Part shown: positions 53,493-63,981 of the stretch, one piece after another
Layout of the letters: each line of letters begins with the position of its first letter
How positions within the stretch are numbered: position 1 is the stretch's first letter
NCBI GenBank assembly: GCA_024637155.1
Contig: JAGXFR010000022.1
Span: 62,001 to 126,000 of the forward strand
Reading direction: 5' to 3'
Length of the DNA stretch: 64,000 bases
Source: Burkholderiaceae bacterium
GTDB taxonomy: Bacteria > Pseudomonadota > Gammaproteobacteria > Burkholderiales > Burkholderiaceae_E
The notes under the pieces: generated by a model
The model's input: only the letters and a program-made list of their open reading frames with translations
What the model was told of the DNA's origin: nothing
Databases searched by the model: none
Translations under genes and position numbers: made by a program

Positions 53493-54313
53493 TGCTGCGC
53501 ACGCGCGTCGTGACCGCGCTCGTGCTGCTGGCGCTTTTCGCGCCGGCGATCTTCGTGCTGCCTGCGCCCGTGTGGGCCGTGCTGACGCTGCTGGCCGTCG
53601 CCGTCGCGGTTCATGAGTGGGTGACGCTGCTCGGATTCCAGCGCCGCAGCAGCGCGCTGGCCGCAGTGGGCTTCGGGCTGCTGGCGCTTCTCTGGCTGGT
53701 GGGCTTCGGAATCGAGCCGGCGCCCGCCGCAGCCGCCGCCCTCGGGGCCGCGGCCACGCTCTGGTGGGTGGTCGTGGCGCCGCTGCGCCTGGCCGGGCGT
53801 GACATCGGCGCGGGCGGATGGCCGGTTGCGCTCGTCTTGCTGCTGGCGTGCTGGAGCGCGCTGCTCGAACTGCGCTTTCAGGGCGGCGCTGCGCTGTTCG
53901 TCGCCATGGCAATCGTCTGGGTAGCCGACATTGCCGCCTACTCCGTCGGCCGGGCCTTCGGCCGGCGTCGCCTGGCGCCGTCGATCAGTCCCGGCAAGAG
54001 CTGGGAGGGCGCGATCGGCGGAGCCGTGGCGGTTGCGCTTGCCGGCATCCTGGCCGCCGGCATCCCGGCGCTCGGCGATAGCTTTCCGGCGTTGTTGGTC
54101 AATCGCCTGGGGGTGGCGGCTGCGGCGCTCCTGCTCGCCGCGCTGGCCGGGCTCTCGGTTGTTGGCGACCTGCACGAATCGCTGCTCAAGCGCCGGGCCG
54201 GCGTGAAGGACAGCGGGCGTCTGCTGCCGGGACACGGCGGCGTGCTCGATCGCGTGGATGCGCTGATTCCGACCATGCCCGCCGTGATGTTGCTCGACCA
54301 GCTGTTGCGATAA
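53492..54313 (+). CDS. cdsA: phosphatidate cytidylyltransferase
   Basis: Makes CDP-diacylglycerol from phosphatidate and CTP, the branch point of phospholipid synthesis. It has 273 residues with about eight membrane helices. Conserved elements are [12 protein letters not shown] and the family signature in the last 40 residues, [20 protein letters not shown] then LDRVDAL. It overlaps uppS and dxr by one base each, so translational coupling is likely. Confidence 0.95.
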   Translation: MLRTRVVTALVLLALFAPAIFVLPAPVWAVLTLLAVAVAVHEWVTLLGFQRRSSALAAVGFGLLALLWLVGFGIEPAPAAAAALGAAATLWWVVVAPLRLAGRDIGAGGWPVALVLLLACWSALLELRFQGGAALFVAMAIVWVADIAAYSVGRAFGRRRLAPSISPGKSWEGAIGGAVAVALAGILAAGIPALGDSFPALLVNRLGVAAAALLLAALAGLSVVGDLHESLLKRRAGVKDSGRLLPGHGGVLDRVDALIPTMPAVMLLDQLLR

Positions 54314-55515
54314 TGCCGTCCATGAATGCAGCCGATCCGCAGTGGGTCACCGTGCTTGGCGCCACCGGATCGATCGGGTGCAGCACGCTGGAGGTGATCG
54401 CGCTGCACCCGAAACGCTACCGGGTCTTCGCACTCACCGGACACCGACAGGTCGACCTGCTGGCCCGTCAGTGCGTTCGCTTCGCGCCCCGCCAGGTGGT
54501 GGTGGCCGACGCCGCCGCCGCGGCACAGCTGCGCGATCTGCTGGCGGCGCTCGGCGCGTCATCGGAGATCCAGGTCGGCTACGGGCGCGAGGCGCTCGAA
54601 CGAGCGGTCGCGGATCCGCAGGTCGACAGCGTGATGGCGGCGATCGTCGGCGCTGCCGGACTCGAACCGACGCTTGCCGCGGCGCGCTCCGGCAAGCGAA
54701 TCCTGCTCGCGAACAAGGAGGCGCTGGTGATGGCCGGCGAGGTGTTCCTCGCGGCATGCCGGTCCGGGGCGGCGGACGTCCTGCCGATCGACAGCGAACA
54801 CAATGCGGTTTTCCAGTGCCTCCCGCAGGGACGCGCCGGGCCGGGCGTGCGACGGATCGTGCTGACCGCTTCGGGCGGGCCGTTTCGGGACATGGCACTT
54901 GCGCAGATGGCCTCGGTCACCCCGGAGCAGGCATGCGCGCATCCCAACTGGTCGATGGGACGCAAGATCTCGGTGGATTCGGCCACCATGATGAACAAGG
55001 GCCTGGAGCTGATCGAGGCCCATTACCTGTTCGGCGTGCCGGCCGCGGCGCTCGAGGTGCTGGTCCACCCGCAGAGCATCGTGCATTCGCTGGTCGAGTA
55101 CGATGACGGGTCGATGCTCGCGCAGCTTGGCAACCCCGACATGCGCACGCCGATCGCCCATGCGCTCGCCTACCCCGAGCGCATCGCGAGCGGGGTCGAA
55201 CCGCTGTCGCTCGCTTGCGTGGGCTCACTTGATTTCGAGGAACCGGACATGGTGCGTTTCCCCTGCTTGCGATTGGCCCGGGAGGCGCTGCATGCCGGGG
55301 CGGGCGCGCCCTGCGTGCTCAATGCCGCCAATGAGGTCGCCGTCGCCGCCTTTCTCGCAAATCAGATCGGTTTCGGCGGCATTGCCGCGGTGTCCGCCCA
55401 GGTGCTCGACCGATGCGGGACCCGGGAGGCGGGGCAGAGCGTGGAAGCCGTGCTCGCGCTCGATCGCGAGGCACGTGCGCTGGCGCACCAGGTGGCCGGG
55501 GAGCTGGCGCGATGA
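54313..55515 (+). CDS. dxr: 1-deoxy-D-xylulose 5-phosphate reductoisomerase
   Basis: NADPH-dependent second step of the MEP isoprenoid pathway, feeding UppS and, in this genome, HpnCDE. It has 400 residues from the ATG at 54313 that overlaps the cdsA stop (TAATG); an ATG at 54322 is also possible. Motifs are the NADPH loop [22 protein letters not shown], the metal and substrate site [13 protein letters not shown], and [17 protein letters not shown]. It overlaps rseP by ATGA. Confidence 0.96.
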   Translation: MPSMNAADPQWVTVLGATGSIGCSTLEVIALHPKRYRVFALTGHRQVDLLARQCVRFAPRQVVVADAAAAAQLRDLLAALGASSEIQVGYGREALERAVADPQVDSVMAAIVGAAGLEPTLAAARSGKRILLANKEALVMAGEVFLAACRSGAADVLPIDSEHNAVFQCLPQGRAGPGVRRIVLTASGGPFRDMALAQMASVTPEQACAHPNWSMGRKISVDSATMMNKGLELIEAHYLFGVPAAALEVLVHPQSIVHSLVEYDDGSMLAQLGNPDMRTPIAHALAYPERIASGVEPLSLACVGSLDFEEPDMVRFPCLRLAREALHAGAGAPCVLNAANEVAVAAFLANQIGFGGIAAVSAQVLDRCGTREAGQSVEAVLALDREARALAHQVAGELAR

Positions 55516-56873
55516 GCATGGTGCAGACGCTGCTCGCCTTTCTTGGCGCACTCACGTTGCTGATCTTCGTGCACGAGATGGGCCACTACTGGGTGGCGCG
55601 GCGCTGCGGCGTGCGCGTGCTGCGCTTTTCGATCGGCTTCGGCCGGCCGCTGTTGCGCTGGCACAGCGGGGTCGATCGGACCGAGTGGGTCGTCGGGATG
55701 ATCCCGCTCGGGGGCTACGTCAAGATGCTCGACGAGCGCGACCTCGGGCAGGAGGTCGATCCGGCCGAATTCCATCGCGCCTTCAACCGCAAGTCCCTCG
55801 GCGCACGCTCGGCGGTGGTGATCGCCGGACCGGCCGCCAACTTTCTGCTCGCGATCGTGCTCTATGCCGCGCTGGGCTTCATCGGGGTCGAGGAGCCGGC
55901 ACCCATCGTGGGCACGCCGCCGGCGGCCAGCGCTGCGGCGGACGCGGGGCTGCGCACGGGCGACCGGATCGTGGCCGTGGCCGGGGTCCCGCTGCGCTCC
56001 TGGCAGGAACTGCGCCTGCGCCTGATCGAGCCGCTGATCGAGCGCCGCGCCGTGGATCTGGATGTCCAGCGCGACGGTGCCAAGCTGGCTCTGTCCCTGT
56101 CCCTTGCCGGCCTCCCCGAGGGCGAGGAGGAGCGCAATTTCCTGGGCACCCTGGGCATCTCCCTGGCGCCCGGTCCGGTGTTCGTTGGCCGGCTCAGCCC
56201 GGACGGCGCAGCGCAGCGCGACGGACTGCGCGAGGGGGACGAAATCCTTGCGATCGACGCAGAGCCGGTGCGGGGATCACGGGACATGGTGAACCGGATT
56301 CGCGAGAGTCCCGGTCGGATGCTCACGTTTGCGGTGCGCCGCGACGGCGGCACGGTGCGCATCGCGGTGCAGCCCGACGCCGTGCTCTCCGAGCGTCCCG
56401 GCGAGGAGGAATTGCGTGTCGGGCGCATCGGCGCCGCGCTGCAGGAGCGCGTACAGATGGAGACGGTGCGCCATGGAGCGCTCGCGTCCTTCGCCGAAGG
56501 CGCCCGCCGAACCTGGGACATGTCCTGGTTCTCGCTGCGCATGCTCGGCAAGATGGTGCAGGGCGAGCTGTCGCTGCGCAACTTGAGCGGCCCGGTGACC
56601 ATCGCCGATCTCGCCGGCCAGACTGCGCGGATCGGCTGGCAGGCCTACGTCAACTTCCTGGCGCTCATCAGCATCAGTCTCGGGGTGCTCAACCTGCTCC
56701 CGATCCCCGTGCTCGACGGGGGGCATTTGGTATATTACGGCCTCGAGGCGCTGTGGCGACGTCCGCTCCCGGAGCGTTTCATGGAATTCACCCAGAAGGC
56801 CGGCGTCGGCATGCTCGTGCTGTTGATGGCGGTGGCCCTTTTCAACGACCTTGTCCGACTGATCGGGCACTGA
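55512..56873 (+). CDS. rseP: site-2 metalloprotease RseP
   Basis: Intramembrane zinc protease that completes cleavage of the anti-sigma-E factor and clears signal peptides. It has 453 residues. The zinc motif HEMGH is at 21-25 in the first membrane helix, the third ligand region is [13 protein letters not shown] near residue 400, and two tandem PDZ domains lie between (around 115-290). ATG at 55512 overlaps the dxr stop. Its place before bamA fits its role in envelope-stress signalling. Confidence 0.95.
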   Translation: MSMVQTLLAFLGALTLLIFVHEMGHYWVARRCGVRVLRFSIGFGRPLLRWHSGVDRTEWVVGMIPLGGYVKMLDERDLGQEVDPAEFHRAFNRKSLGARSAVVIAGPAANFLLAIVLYAALGFIGVEEPAPIVGTPPAASAAADAGLRTGDRIVAVAGVPLRSWQELRLRLIEPLIERRAVDLDVQRDGAKLALSLSLAGLPEGEEERNFLGTLGISLAPGPVFVGRLSPDGAAQRDGLREGDEILAIDAEPVRGSRDMVNRIRESPGRMLTFAVRRDGGTVRIAVQPDAVLSERPGEEELRVGRIGAALQERVQMETVRHGALASFAEGARRTWDMSWFSLRMLGKMVQGELSLRNLSGPVTIADLAGQTARIGWQAYVNFLALISISLGVLNLLPIPVLDGGHLVYYGLEALWRRPLPERFMEFTQKAGVGMLVLLMAVALFNDLVRLIGH

Positions 56874-56880
56874 CCAAGCG

Positions 56881-59238
56881 ATGACCCAGACCAGACCGTA
56901 CCAGCGTCGCGCGCTGCGCCTCGTGATCAAACCGCTGGCCGCCGCGATTGCGGCGCTGCTGATGCAGGGGGCCGCCGCGTTCGATCCCTTCACGGTGACC
57001 GACATCCGGGTCGAGGGGGCGCAACGCACCGAGCCCGGCACCGTGTTCAGCTACCTGCCGGTGAAGGTCGGCGAGCGCATCACGCAGGAACAGGCCGACG
57101 AGGCGGTGCGCGCGCTCTTCGCGACCGGCTTCTTCCGCGATGTGCGCCTCGAGGTCGAAGGCAGCGTGCTCGTGGTCTATCTGGAGGAACGCCCCGCCAT
57201 CGCTTCGGTCGAAGTGACCGGAACCAAGGAATTTCCGGCGGAGACCCTGGTCAAGGTGCTGCGCGACATGGGGCTGGGCGAGGCGCGGATCTTCGATCGC
57301 AGCGTGCTCGAGCGGGCCGAACAGGAGCTCAAGCGTCAGTACCTGTCGCGCGGCAGGTACGCGGCGCGGGTGACGACGACGGTGACCCCGCTGCCGCGCA
57401 ATCGGGTGGGTCTCGTGCTGGCAGTCGAGGAAGGAGACTTGGCGCGCATCGCCGAGATTCGCATCATCGGCAACCAGGCGTTCAGCGAGAAGAAACTTCG
57501 CGACGAAATGTCACTTTCGACGCCAACCTGGCTCTCCTGGTACACCAAGACCGACCAGTACGCGCGCGAGAAATTCGCGGCCGATCTGGAGGCCTTGCGT
57601 TCGTATTACCTGGATCGCGGCTATCTCGAGTTCTCGATCGAATCGACGCAGGTCTCGATCACGCCCGACAAGGAGGACGTGCATCTGACGATTGCGGTCA
57701 AGGAGGGCGAGGTCTTCCGGGTCGCGGGCATCAAGATGGGCGGCGACCTGCTGGGCCGCGAGTCCGAACTCGAGGCCCTGCTCACGCTGCGCCCGGGCGA
57801 CGTCTTCTCGGGCGCAAAACTCACCGATTCCACGCAGCGCATGACCACCCGGCTCGGCGAACTGGGCTACGCGTTCGCCAACGTCGTGGCCGTGCCGCGG
57901 CTGGACCGGGACAAGCGCGAGGTCAGCTTCGAGGTGCTGGTCGATCCGGGTCGGCGCGCGTATGTGCGCCGCATCCACATCAGCGGCAACACGCGCACCC
58001 GCGACATCGTGATCCGACGGGAAATGCGCCAGTTCGAGGATGCGTGGTACGACGCCGAAAAGATCCGGCTTTCGCGCACCCGGGTCGAGCGGCTGGGCTT
58101 CTTCACCGAAGTGCGCGTCGAGTCGGCGCCGGTCCCCGGCGCGCCCGACCAGGTGGATCTGAACGTCAACGTCGTCGAGCAGCGCACCGGCAGCCTGATG
58201 CTGGGCGTCGGTTTCTCGAGTACGGACAGCCTGATCCTGTCGGCGTCGGTGAACCAGCAGAATTTCCTGGGAACCGGCAAGGCGTTTGCGTTCGGCCTCA
58301 ACACGACGAAGAGTTCCCGGACGATTTCCATCGCGTACACCGATCCGTACTTCACGCCCGACGGCGTGAGCCGCACCTTCGACCTGTACACGCGCACCTT
58401 CGATGCGGCCGAACTGAATCTGGGTGACTACAAGCTGCGCACGAGCGGAGTCGGTCTGCGCTTTGGGGTGCCCTACACGGAGACGGACCGTGTCTCGATG
58501 GGCCTGCTCGCCGAGAACAACAAGCTCACGCTCGGCGCCGCGGCGCCGCAGCGCTACACGGAGTTCGTCAACGGCATCTTCGATCCGGTCACCGGTCTGC
58601 AGACGCAGGCGGGCGCGGGCGCCTCGGTGAGCGCGCTGCTCGCCAACGTCGGATGGAGCCGGGACGAGCGCGACAGCACGCTCAATCCGACCAAGGGGCG
58701 TTACCAGGTGGCGTCGTTCGAGGTGACGCTGCCGGTCGGAGACCTGCGCTACGCCCGGGCCAACTACCAGCACCAGTGGTACCGGCCAATCACCAAGGAC
58801 ATCACCCTCGCGCTCTTCGGCGACGTCGGCGTGGCGCGCGCGTTCGGCGGCGTCACCTACCCCGTGTTCAAGAACTATTACGCCGGGGGAATCGGCTCGG
58901 TGCGCGGCTTCGAGGGCAGCTCGCTTGGGCCGGGCCGCGACCCGGTCGACAACTCCCCGCTGGGCGGGCAGACGAAGCTGGTGGGCAGCGCGGAACTGAT
59001 CGTGCCGCTGGCCGGTTCGGGCCAGGACCGCAGTTTCCGCACCTTTGTGTTCGTGGATGTGGGCAATGTGTTTCCGCTGGGCTCGATCGACTTCGGCGAA
59101 ATGCGCTACTCGACGGGCCTCGGCCTGAACTGGCTCTCGCCGCTCGGGCCGATGAAGTTCAGCTACGCGTTCCCGATCAACCGCAAGCCCGAAGACCGCG
59201 TGCAGCGCGTACAGTTCCAGATCGGCACCGGTTTCTGA
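56881..59238 (+). CDS. bamA: outer membrane assembly factor BamA
   Basis: Essential Omp85 protein that folds beta-barrels into the outer membrane. It has 785 residues. A signal peptide ends near residue 33 (MQGAAA/FDPF); five POTRA repeats run to about 430; and the 16-strand barrel follows, with the conserved VRGFEGSSLGPG and the terminal phenylalanine of VQRVQFQIGTGF. It begins seven bases after rseP, and the chaperone Skp follows it. Confidence 0.97.
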   Translation: MTQTRPYQRRALRLVIKPLAAAIAALLMQGAAAFDPFTVTDIRVEGAQRTEPGTVFSYLPVKVGERITQEQADEAVRALFATGFFRDVRLEVEGSVLVVYLEERPAIASVEVTGTKEFPAETLVKVLRDMGLGEARIFDRSVLERAEQELKRQYLSRGRYAARVTTTVTPLPRNRVGLVLAVEEGDLARIAEIRIIGNQAFSEKKLRDEMSLSTPTWLSWYTKTDQYAREKFAADLEALRSYYLDRGYLEFSIESTQVSITPDKEDVHLTIAVKEGEVFRVAGIKMGGDLLGRESELEALLTLRPGDVFSGAKLTDSTQRMTTRLGELGYAFANVVAVPRLDRDKREVSFEVLVDPGRRAYVRRIHISGNTRTRDIVIRREMRQFEDAWYDAEKIRLSRTRVERLGFFTEVRVESAPVPGAPDQVDLNVNVVEQRTGSLMLGVGFSSTDSLILSASVNQQNFLGTGKAFAFGLNTTKSSRTISIAYTDPYFTPDGVSRTFDLYTRTFDAAELNLGDYKLRTSGVGLRFGVPYTETDRVSMGLLAENNKLTLGAAAPQRYTEFVNGIFDPVTGLQTQAGAGASVSALLANVGWSRDERDSTLNPTKGRYQVASFEVTLPVGDLRYARANYQHQWYRPITKDITLALFGDVGVARAFGGVTYPVFKNYYAGGIGSVRGFEGSSLGPGRDPVDNSPLGGQTKLVGSAELIVPLAGSGQDRSFRTFVFVDVGNVFPLGSIDFGEMRYSTGLGLNWLSPLGPMKFSYAFPINRKPEDRVQRVQFQIGTGF

Positions 59239-59324
59239 GTGCCGGGCAGGAAGGCCGAAGATTCGGTCCGCCTGCCTTGTGCGACAATTCCCGGATTGCG
59301 AAGCGCATGTTGAGGATGGACCGG

Positions 59325-59828
59325 ATGAAGCTTGTTTCGAGATGGCTTGGGGTTGCCCTGCTGGCTGCGGCGCTGCCGGTGATCGCCCAGGAAGCGGTGC
59401 GCATCGGCTACGTCAACACCGAGCGGATCCTGCGCGACGCAGTCCCCGCGAAGGCCTCCCAGCAGAAGCTGGAACAGGAATTCAGCAAGCGCGACAAGGA
59501 ACTCCAGGAATTGACCGCGCGGCTCAAGGGCATGAGCGAAAAGCTCGACCGCGATGCGAGCGTGCTCTCGGACAGCGACCGCCAGCGCCGGCAGCGCGAA
59601 TTCGCGGAACTCGAGAAGGACTTCCAGCGCAAGCAGCGCGAGTTTCGCGAGGATCTCAACCAGCGCCGCAATGAGGAACTTGCCGCCGTGATCGAAAAGG
59701 CCAACCGCGCGATCCGTCAGATCGCCGAACAGGAGAAGTTCGACTTCGTCCTGCAGGAAGTGGTTTTTGCGAGTCCGCGCGTCGACCTGACCGACAAGGT
59801 GCTCAAGGCACTGAGCACCACCAAGTAA
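59325..59828 (+). CDS. skp: periplasmic chaperone Skp (OmpH family)
   Basis: Trimeric jellyfish-shaped chaperone that carries unfolded outer-membrane proteins to BamA. It has 167 residues. The signal peptide is [22 protein letters not shown] cut after about residue 21; the body is two long charged helices ([20 protein letters not shown]) with a small beta core ([28 protein letters not shown]). Three in-frame ATGs occur (59307, 59316, 59325); 59325 is chosen because GAGGA lies eight bases before it and it yields a standard signal peptide. Confidence 0.92.
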   Translation: MKLVSRWLGVALLAAALPVIAQEAVRIGYVNTERILRDAVPAKASQQKLEQEFSKRDKELQELTARLKGMSEKLDRDASVLSDSDRQRRQREFAELEKDFQRKQREFREDLNQRRNEELAAVIEKANRAIRQIAEQEKFDFVLQEVVFASPRVDLTDKVLKALSTTK

Positions 59829-59847
59829 TCCTGGAGGGCGTTCCCGC

Positions 59848-60903
59848 GTGCGCAGGCTCGAACGGCCCGTCCCCCTGACGCAGATTGCCGAGCTCCTCGG
59901 CGCACGCCTTGCGCCCGGCGCCGGTGACGCGCGCATCGCGCGCCTGGCGAGCCTCGCCTCAGCCGGCCCCGGAGATCTCGGTTTCCTCAGCGATGCGCGT
60001 TACGCGCCAGATGCCGGACGTTCGCAGGCCACCGCGGTGCTGGTCACCGAGGCCCTGGCGGGGTGCCTGTCCGGCGTGACCCTGGCCGTGCTGGTGCCGG
60101 ACCCCTACGTGGCGTTCGCCAAGGCTGCGCGCTGGTTCGAGACCCAACTCGGCGCCGGGCGGGCCGCGCCGGAAATCCATCCGGCCGCAACGATCGATCC
60201 CGGCGCAAAGATCGGCGCAGCGGTGGCCATCGGAGCGCAGGCCGTGGTCGCGGCCGGCGCCGAGATCGGCGACGGCGTGACGCTTGGACCCGGGGCGGTG
60301 ATCGGAGCGGGAGCGCGGATCGGCGCCGGGTCGCGCATCGGACCCCACGTGACGCTCTACGCGGACTGCGTGATCGGGCGCGATGCGATCGTCCATGCGG
60401 GGACGGTGATCGGTTCGGACGGCTTCGGCTTCGCGCGCGAAGGCGGACGCTGGCTGAAGATTCCGCAACTCGGCGGCGTGGTGATCGGCGACGATGTGGA
60501 GATCGGCGCGAACTGCACGATCGATCGCGGCGCCCTTGAAGACACCGTGATCGGCGACGGCTGCAAACTCGACAACCTCATTCAGATCGCGCACAACGTG
60601 CGCATCGGCGCGCATTCGGCGCTGGCCGGGTGCGTGGGCGTGGCGGGCAGCGCGCGCATCGGCGAGCGCTGCATGATCGGCGGTGGCGCCGGCATTCTCG
60701 GGCATCTCGAGATCTGCGACGACGTGGTGATCTCGGCGATGAGCCTGGTGACGCGCTCGATCCGCACGCCCGGCTTCTATACCGGCGTGTTTCCGCTGCT
60801 CGAGAACCGGGCCTGGGAAAAGGCCGGCGCGGTGGTGCGACAACTGCCCCAGATGCGCGAACGCCTGCGCGAGCTCGAACGACTGACCAGGGAGACCCGA
60901 TGA
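59848..60903 (+). CDS. lpxD: UDP-3-O-(3-hydroxyacyl)glucosamine N-acyltransferase
   Basis: Third step of lipid A synthesis, adding the N-linked hydroxyacyl chain. It has 351 residues. An N-terminal uridine-binding domain (about 1-100, [11 protein letters not shown]) is followed by a left-handed beta-helix of hexad repeats and a C-terminal helix. The catalytic His region is [17 protein letters not shown] start at 59848 with GGAGGG upstream. Overlaps fabZ by ATGA. Confidence 0.95.
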   Translation: MRRLERPVPLTQIAELLGARLAPGAGDARIARLASLASAGPGDLGFLSDARYAPDAGRSQATAVLVTEALAGCLSGVTLAVLVPDPYVAFAKAARWFETQLGAGRAAPEIHPAATIDPGAKIGAAVAIGAQAVVAAGAEIGDGVTLGPGAVIGAGARIGAGSRIGPHVTLYADCVIGRDAIVHAGTVIGSDGFGFAREGGRWLKIPQLGGVVIGDDVEIGANCTIDRGALEDTVIGDGCKLDNLIQIAHNVRIGAHSALAGCVGVAGSARIGERCMIGGGAGILGHLEICDDVVISAMSLVTRSIRTPGFYTGVFPLLENRAWEKAGAVVRQLPQMRERLRELERLTRETR

Positions 60904-61379
60904 ACGTTCTCGAAATACGGGAGGTGCTCGAACACCTGCCGCACCGCTATCCGTTTCTGCTGGTCGATCGGGTCCTCGAACTGGAGAAGGGCAAGCGGAT
61001 CGTCGCGATCAAGAACGTGACCATCAACGAGCCGTTCTTTCAGGGGCACTTCCCGCACCACCCGGTGATGCCCGGGGTGCTGCAGATCGAGGCCCTGGCG
61101 CAGGCGGCGGGAATCCTGTCGTTCCAGACGATGGATCGGCGCTCCGAAGCGAACTCGGTCTACTATTTCGTGGGGATCGACAGCGCGCGCTTCAAGCGCC
61201 CGGTGGTGCCGGGCGATCAGTTGCGGCTCGAAGTCCAGATCGTGCGCGTGTCGCGCTCGATCTGGAAATATGCGGGGCGTGCGTTGGTCGACGGTGCGCT
61301 CGCTGCCGAGGCGGAGCTGATGTGCACGTTGCGCGAGATCCCGCCGCCGGCGGCCGGCAGTGCCGGAGCCGAGGGATAG
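60900..61379 (+). CDS. fabZ: 3-hydroxyacyl-ACP dehydratase FabZ
   Basis: Hot-dog-fold dehydratase of fatty acid elongation, competing with lpxA for hydroxyacyl-ACP. It has 159 residues. Catalytic His50 is in [13 protein letters not shown] and Glu64 in LQIEALAQ. It overlaps lpxD by four bases and is followed by lpxA after seven bases, the standard lpxD-fabZ-lpxA-lpxB order. Confidence 0.97.
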   Translation: MNVLEIREVLEHLPHRYPFLLVDRVLELEKGKRIVAIKNVTINEPFFQGHFPHHPVMPGVLQIEALAQAAGILSFQTMDRRSEANSVYYFVGIDSARFKRPVVPGDQLRLEVQIVRVSRSIWKYAGRALVDGALAAEAELMCTLREIPPPAAGSAGAEG

Positions 61380-61386
61380 CATTGCG

Positions 61387-62175
61387 ATGAGCACCATCCA
61401 CGCCAGCGCGATCGTCGACGCGCGCGCCGAACTGGACTCCACGGTCGAGGTCGGACCCTATGCGGTGATCGGCGCCGGCGTGCGCATCGGTGCGGGCACG
61501 TCGATCGCCGCCCATTGTGTGATCGAGGGTCAGACCACGATCGGGCGCGACAACCGGTTCTTTCCCTTCGGATCGATCGGCGCCGCGCCGCAGGACAAGA
61601 AGTACGCCAACGAGCCGACCATGCTGGAGATCGGCGACGGCAACACCTTCCGCGAATTCGTCACGCTCAATCGGGGCACGGCGCAGGGTGGCGGCGTCAC
61701 GCGTCTGGGCGACGACAACTGGATCATGGCCTACGTGCATGTCGCCCATGACTGCGTGCTGGGAAACCACACGATCCTGGCGAACAGCACCAATCTCGCC
61801 GGGCACGTCGAGGTCGGCGACTACGTGATCCTGGGCGGCTACACCGGTGTGCATCAGTTCTGCAAGGTCGGTGCGCATGCGATGAGCGGCGTGGGCAGTG
61901 TGGTGCTCCACGACATACCGCCCTTCGTGATGGTGTCGGGCAACAGCGCGCAGGCGCACGGCATCAATACGGAGGGCCTGCGCCGGCGCGGTTTCTCTGC
62001 CGAGCGGATCCAGGATCTGCGCCGCGCCTATCGCACGCTCTACAAGTCGGGATTGACGCTCGAGCAGGCACGCGCGCAGTTGCGCAGCGCCTTCGGCGAC
62101 GGCAGCCCGGGCGCATCCGACGTCGCGCTGCTCGCGGACTTCCTCGACCGGGTCACGCGGGGGATCGTGCGCTGA
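61387..62175 (+). CDS. lpxA: acyl-ACP:UDP-GlcNAc O-acyltransferase
   Basis: First enzyme of lipid A synthesis; 262 residues, a trimeric left-handed beta-helix with a helical C-terminal domain. The catalytic His121 is in VHVAHDCVLGNH. The acyl-chain ruler position (Gly173 in E. coli, Met169 in P. aeruginosa) is Val169 here (AHAMSGVGS), which suggests a shorter hydroxyacyl chain than C14. ATG at 61387 is preferred over an in-frame start at 61360 that overlaps fabZ. Confidence 0.95.
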   Translation: MSTIHASAIVDARAELDSTVEVGPYAVIGAGVRIGAGTSIAAHCVIEGQTTIGRDNRFFPFGSIGAAPQDKKYANEPTMLEIGDGNTFREFVTLNRGTAQGGGVTRLGDDNWIMAYVHVAHDCVLGNHTILANSTNLAGHVEVGDYVILGGYTGVHQFCKVGAHAMSGVGSVVLHDIPPFVMVSGNSAQAHGINTEGLRRRGFSAERIQDLRRAYRTLYKSGLTLEQARAQLRSAFGDGSPGASDVALLADFLDRVTRGIVR

Positions 62176-63329
62176 TGTCCACTCGTCCGGTCCTGTCGCT
62201 CGCGGCAGTGGCTGGCGAGAAATCGGGCGATCTGCTGGGCGCGTCGGTGCTCACGGCGCTTGCCGAACGCGCGGGAGGCATGCACTGCGCCGGGATCGGC
62301 GGCCCCGCGATGGCGCAGGCCGGCCTCGAGCGCTGGTGGGACATCGAGGCGCTTTCGGTGCGCGGCTATGTGGAGGTGCTGCGCGAGTACCCGCGCCTGC
62401 ACCGCATGCGCAGCGCCCTGATCGAGCGGGTGCGCAAGTGGAAACCGGCCTGCTTCCTGGGAATCGACGCACCCGACTTCAACCTCGCCGTCGAGGCACG
62501 GTTGCGCGCCGAATCCATCCCGGTGGTGCACTTCATCGGCCCGTCGGTGTGGGCCTGGCGGCGCGGACGCATCGAGCGGATCCGCGCGGCGGTCGATCAT
62601 ATGCTGCTGATTTTCCCGCACGAGGTGGAGATCTATCGCCAGGCCGGCATTCCCGCCACCTACGTGGGCCATCCGATGGCCGACACGATTCCGCTGGAGC
62701 CCGATCCCCGGCGTGCCCGCGCCGAACTCGGACTGGGCAGTGCACCGCAGGTGGCGCTGCTGCCCGGAAGCCGGCCCGCGGAGCTGCAATACATGGCGCG
62801 CCCGTTCATCGACACGGCCGCCTGGATCCATGCGCGTCGCCCCGATGTCGAATTCGTGCTGCCGGTGGCATCGAGCGCGCACTACGAGCGCGTCGTGGCG
62901 CTGGCGCGTGCGGCACAGCTGCCCGATGGCTTGCGGCTGCGGATCATCTCCGGGAGTTCGCACACCGTGCTGGAGGCCGCCGACGCGGTGCTGGTGGCCA
63001 GCGGCACGGCCACGCTCGAGGCGGCGCTCTACAAAAAGCCCATGGTGATCGCGTATCGCATGGCGTGGGGAAGCTACCAGATCATGCGCCGCATGGTCTA
63101 CGTTGAGCACGCCGGACTGCCCAACATCCTGTGCGAGGAGGGGGTCGTTCCGGAGTACCTGCAGGACGCCGTTGAGCCCGCCGCGATGGGCGCAGCGCTC
63201 CTGACCCAGCTCGACGACGAGGGCCTGCGGCGGCGCCTCGCCGAGCGCTTTACGGAGCTGCATCTGACGCTGCGCCGCGGATGCGCCGAGCGCGCCGCCG
63301 AGCGCATTCTGGAGATTGCCCGTGGCTGA
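62175..63329 (+). CDS. lpxB: lipid-A-disaccharide synthase
   Basis: GT19 glycosyltransferase joining UDP-diacyl-GlcN and lipid X into the tetraacyl disaccharide. It has 384 residues. Conserved stretches are [14 protein letters not shown] near the start, [27 protein letters not shown], and the C-terminal [19 protein letters not shown]. The start overlaps the lpxA stop by one base. Its last eight bases overlap rnhB. Confidence 0.96.
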   Translation: MSTRPVLSLAAVAGEKSGDLLGASVLTALAERAGGMHCAGIGGPAMAQAGLERWWDIEALSVRGYVEVLREYPRLHRMRSALIERVRKWKPACFLGIDAPDFNLAVEARLRAESIPVVHFIGPSVWAWRRGRIERIRAAVDHMLLIFPHEVEIYRQAGIPATYVGHPMADTIPLEPDPRRARAELGLGSAPQVALLPGSRPAELQYMARPFIDTAAWIHARRPDVEFVLPVASSAHYERVVALARAAQLPDGLRLRIISGSSHTVLEAADAVLVASGTATLEAALYKKPMVIAYRMAWGSYQIMRRMVYVEHAGLPNILCEEGVVPEYLQDAVEPAAMGAALLTQLDDEGLRRRLAERFTELHLTLRRGCAERAAERILEIARG

Positions 63330-63981
63330 GCGGGCGCCGCGCGAGCCGGGGCAGGGCCGCGCAAACGATCCGGCGCTGACCTGCGGCGTCGACGAGGCGG
63401 GCCGCGGACCGCTGGCCGGTCCGGTCTTCGCCGCCGCGGTGATTTTGGACCCGGCGCGACCGATTGCAGGTTTGCGGGACTCGAAGACGCTGTCCCCGCG
63501 GCGCCGGGAAGAACTGGCGCAGGCGGTACGCGATGGCGCGCTTGCCTGGGCGGTGGCCAGCGCGAGCGCGGCCGAGATTGATCAGATCAACATCCTGCAG
63601 GCCACGCTGCTGGCCATGCGGCGCGCGGTCGAGGCCCTGACCCTGGTGCCCGCGCTGGCCCGCGTGGACGGCAACCAGGCTCCGCGCCTTTCCTGTCGCG
63701 TCGAGACGCTGGTGCGCGGTGACGCGCTGGACCCGGCGATTTCCGCCGCGTCGATCCTCGCCAAGACGGCGCGTGACGCGCACATGCACCTGCTGCACGC
63801 ACGCTTTCCCGCTTACGGATTCGACGGCCACAAGGGCTACCCAAGCCCCGAGCACCTGCGCCTGCTGGCGACGCACGGGCCGTGCGCCGAGCACCGCGCG
63901 AGCTTTGCTCCGGTGCGCGCGGCCGCACAGCGCATGGAACGCGCCGAAGTGCACGATCTGTCGGCAGGACCGACGTCGTGA
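63322..63981 (+). CDS. rnhB: ribonuclease HII
   Basis: Cleaves RNA in RNA-DNA hybrids and removes misincorporated ribonucleotides. It has 219 residues. Active-site acidic residues are Asp24 and Glu25 in [13 protein letters not shown], an Asp in RVDGNQAP, and an Asp in the [13 protein letters not shown] stretch. GTG at 63322 with GGAG eight bases upstream; a TTG at 63316 is an alternative. It overlaps lpxB by eight bases and the next gene by four. Confidence 0.94.
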   Translation: MAERAPREPGQGRANDPALTCGVDEAGRGPLAGPVFAAAVILDPARPIAGLRDSKTLSPRRREELAQAVRDGALAWAVASASAAEIDQINILQATLLAMRRAVEALTLVPALARVDGNQAPRLSCRVETLVRGDALDPAISAASILAKTARDAHMHLLHARFPAYGFDGHKGYPSPEHLRLLATHGPCAEHRASFAPVRAAAQRMERAEVHDLSAGPTS

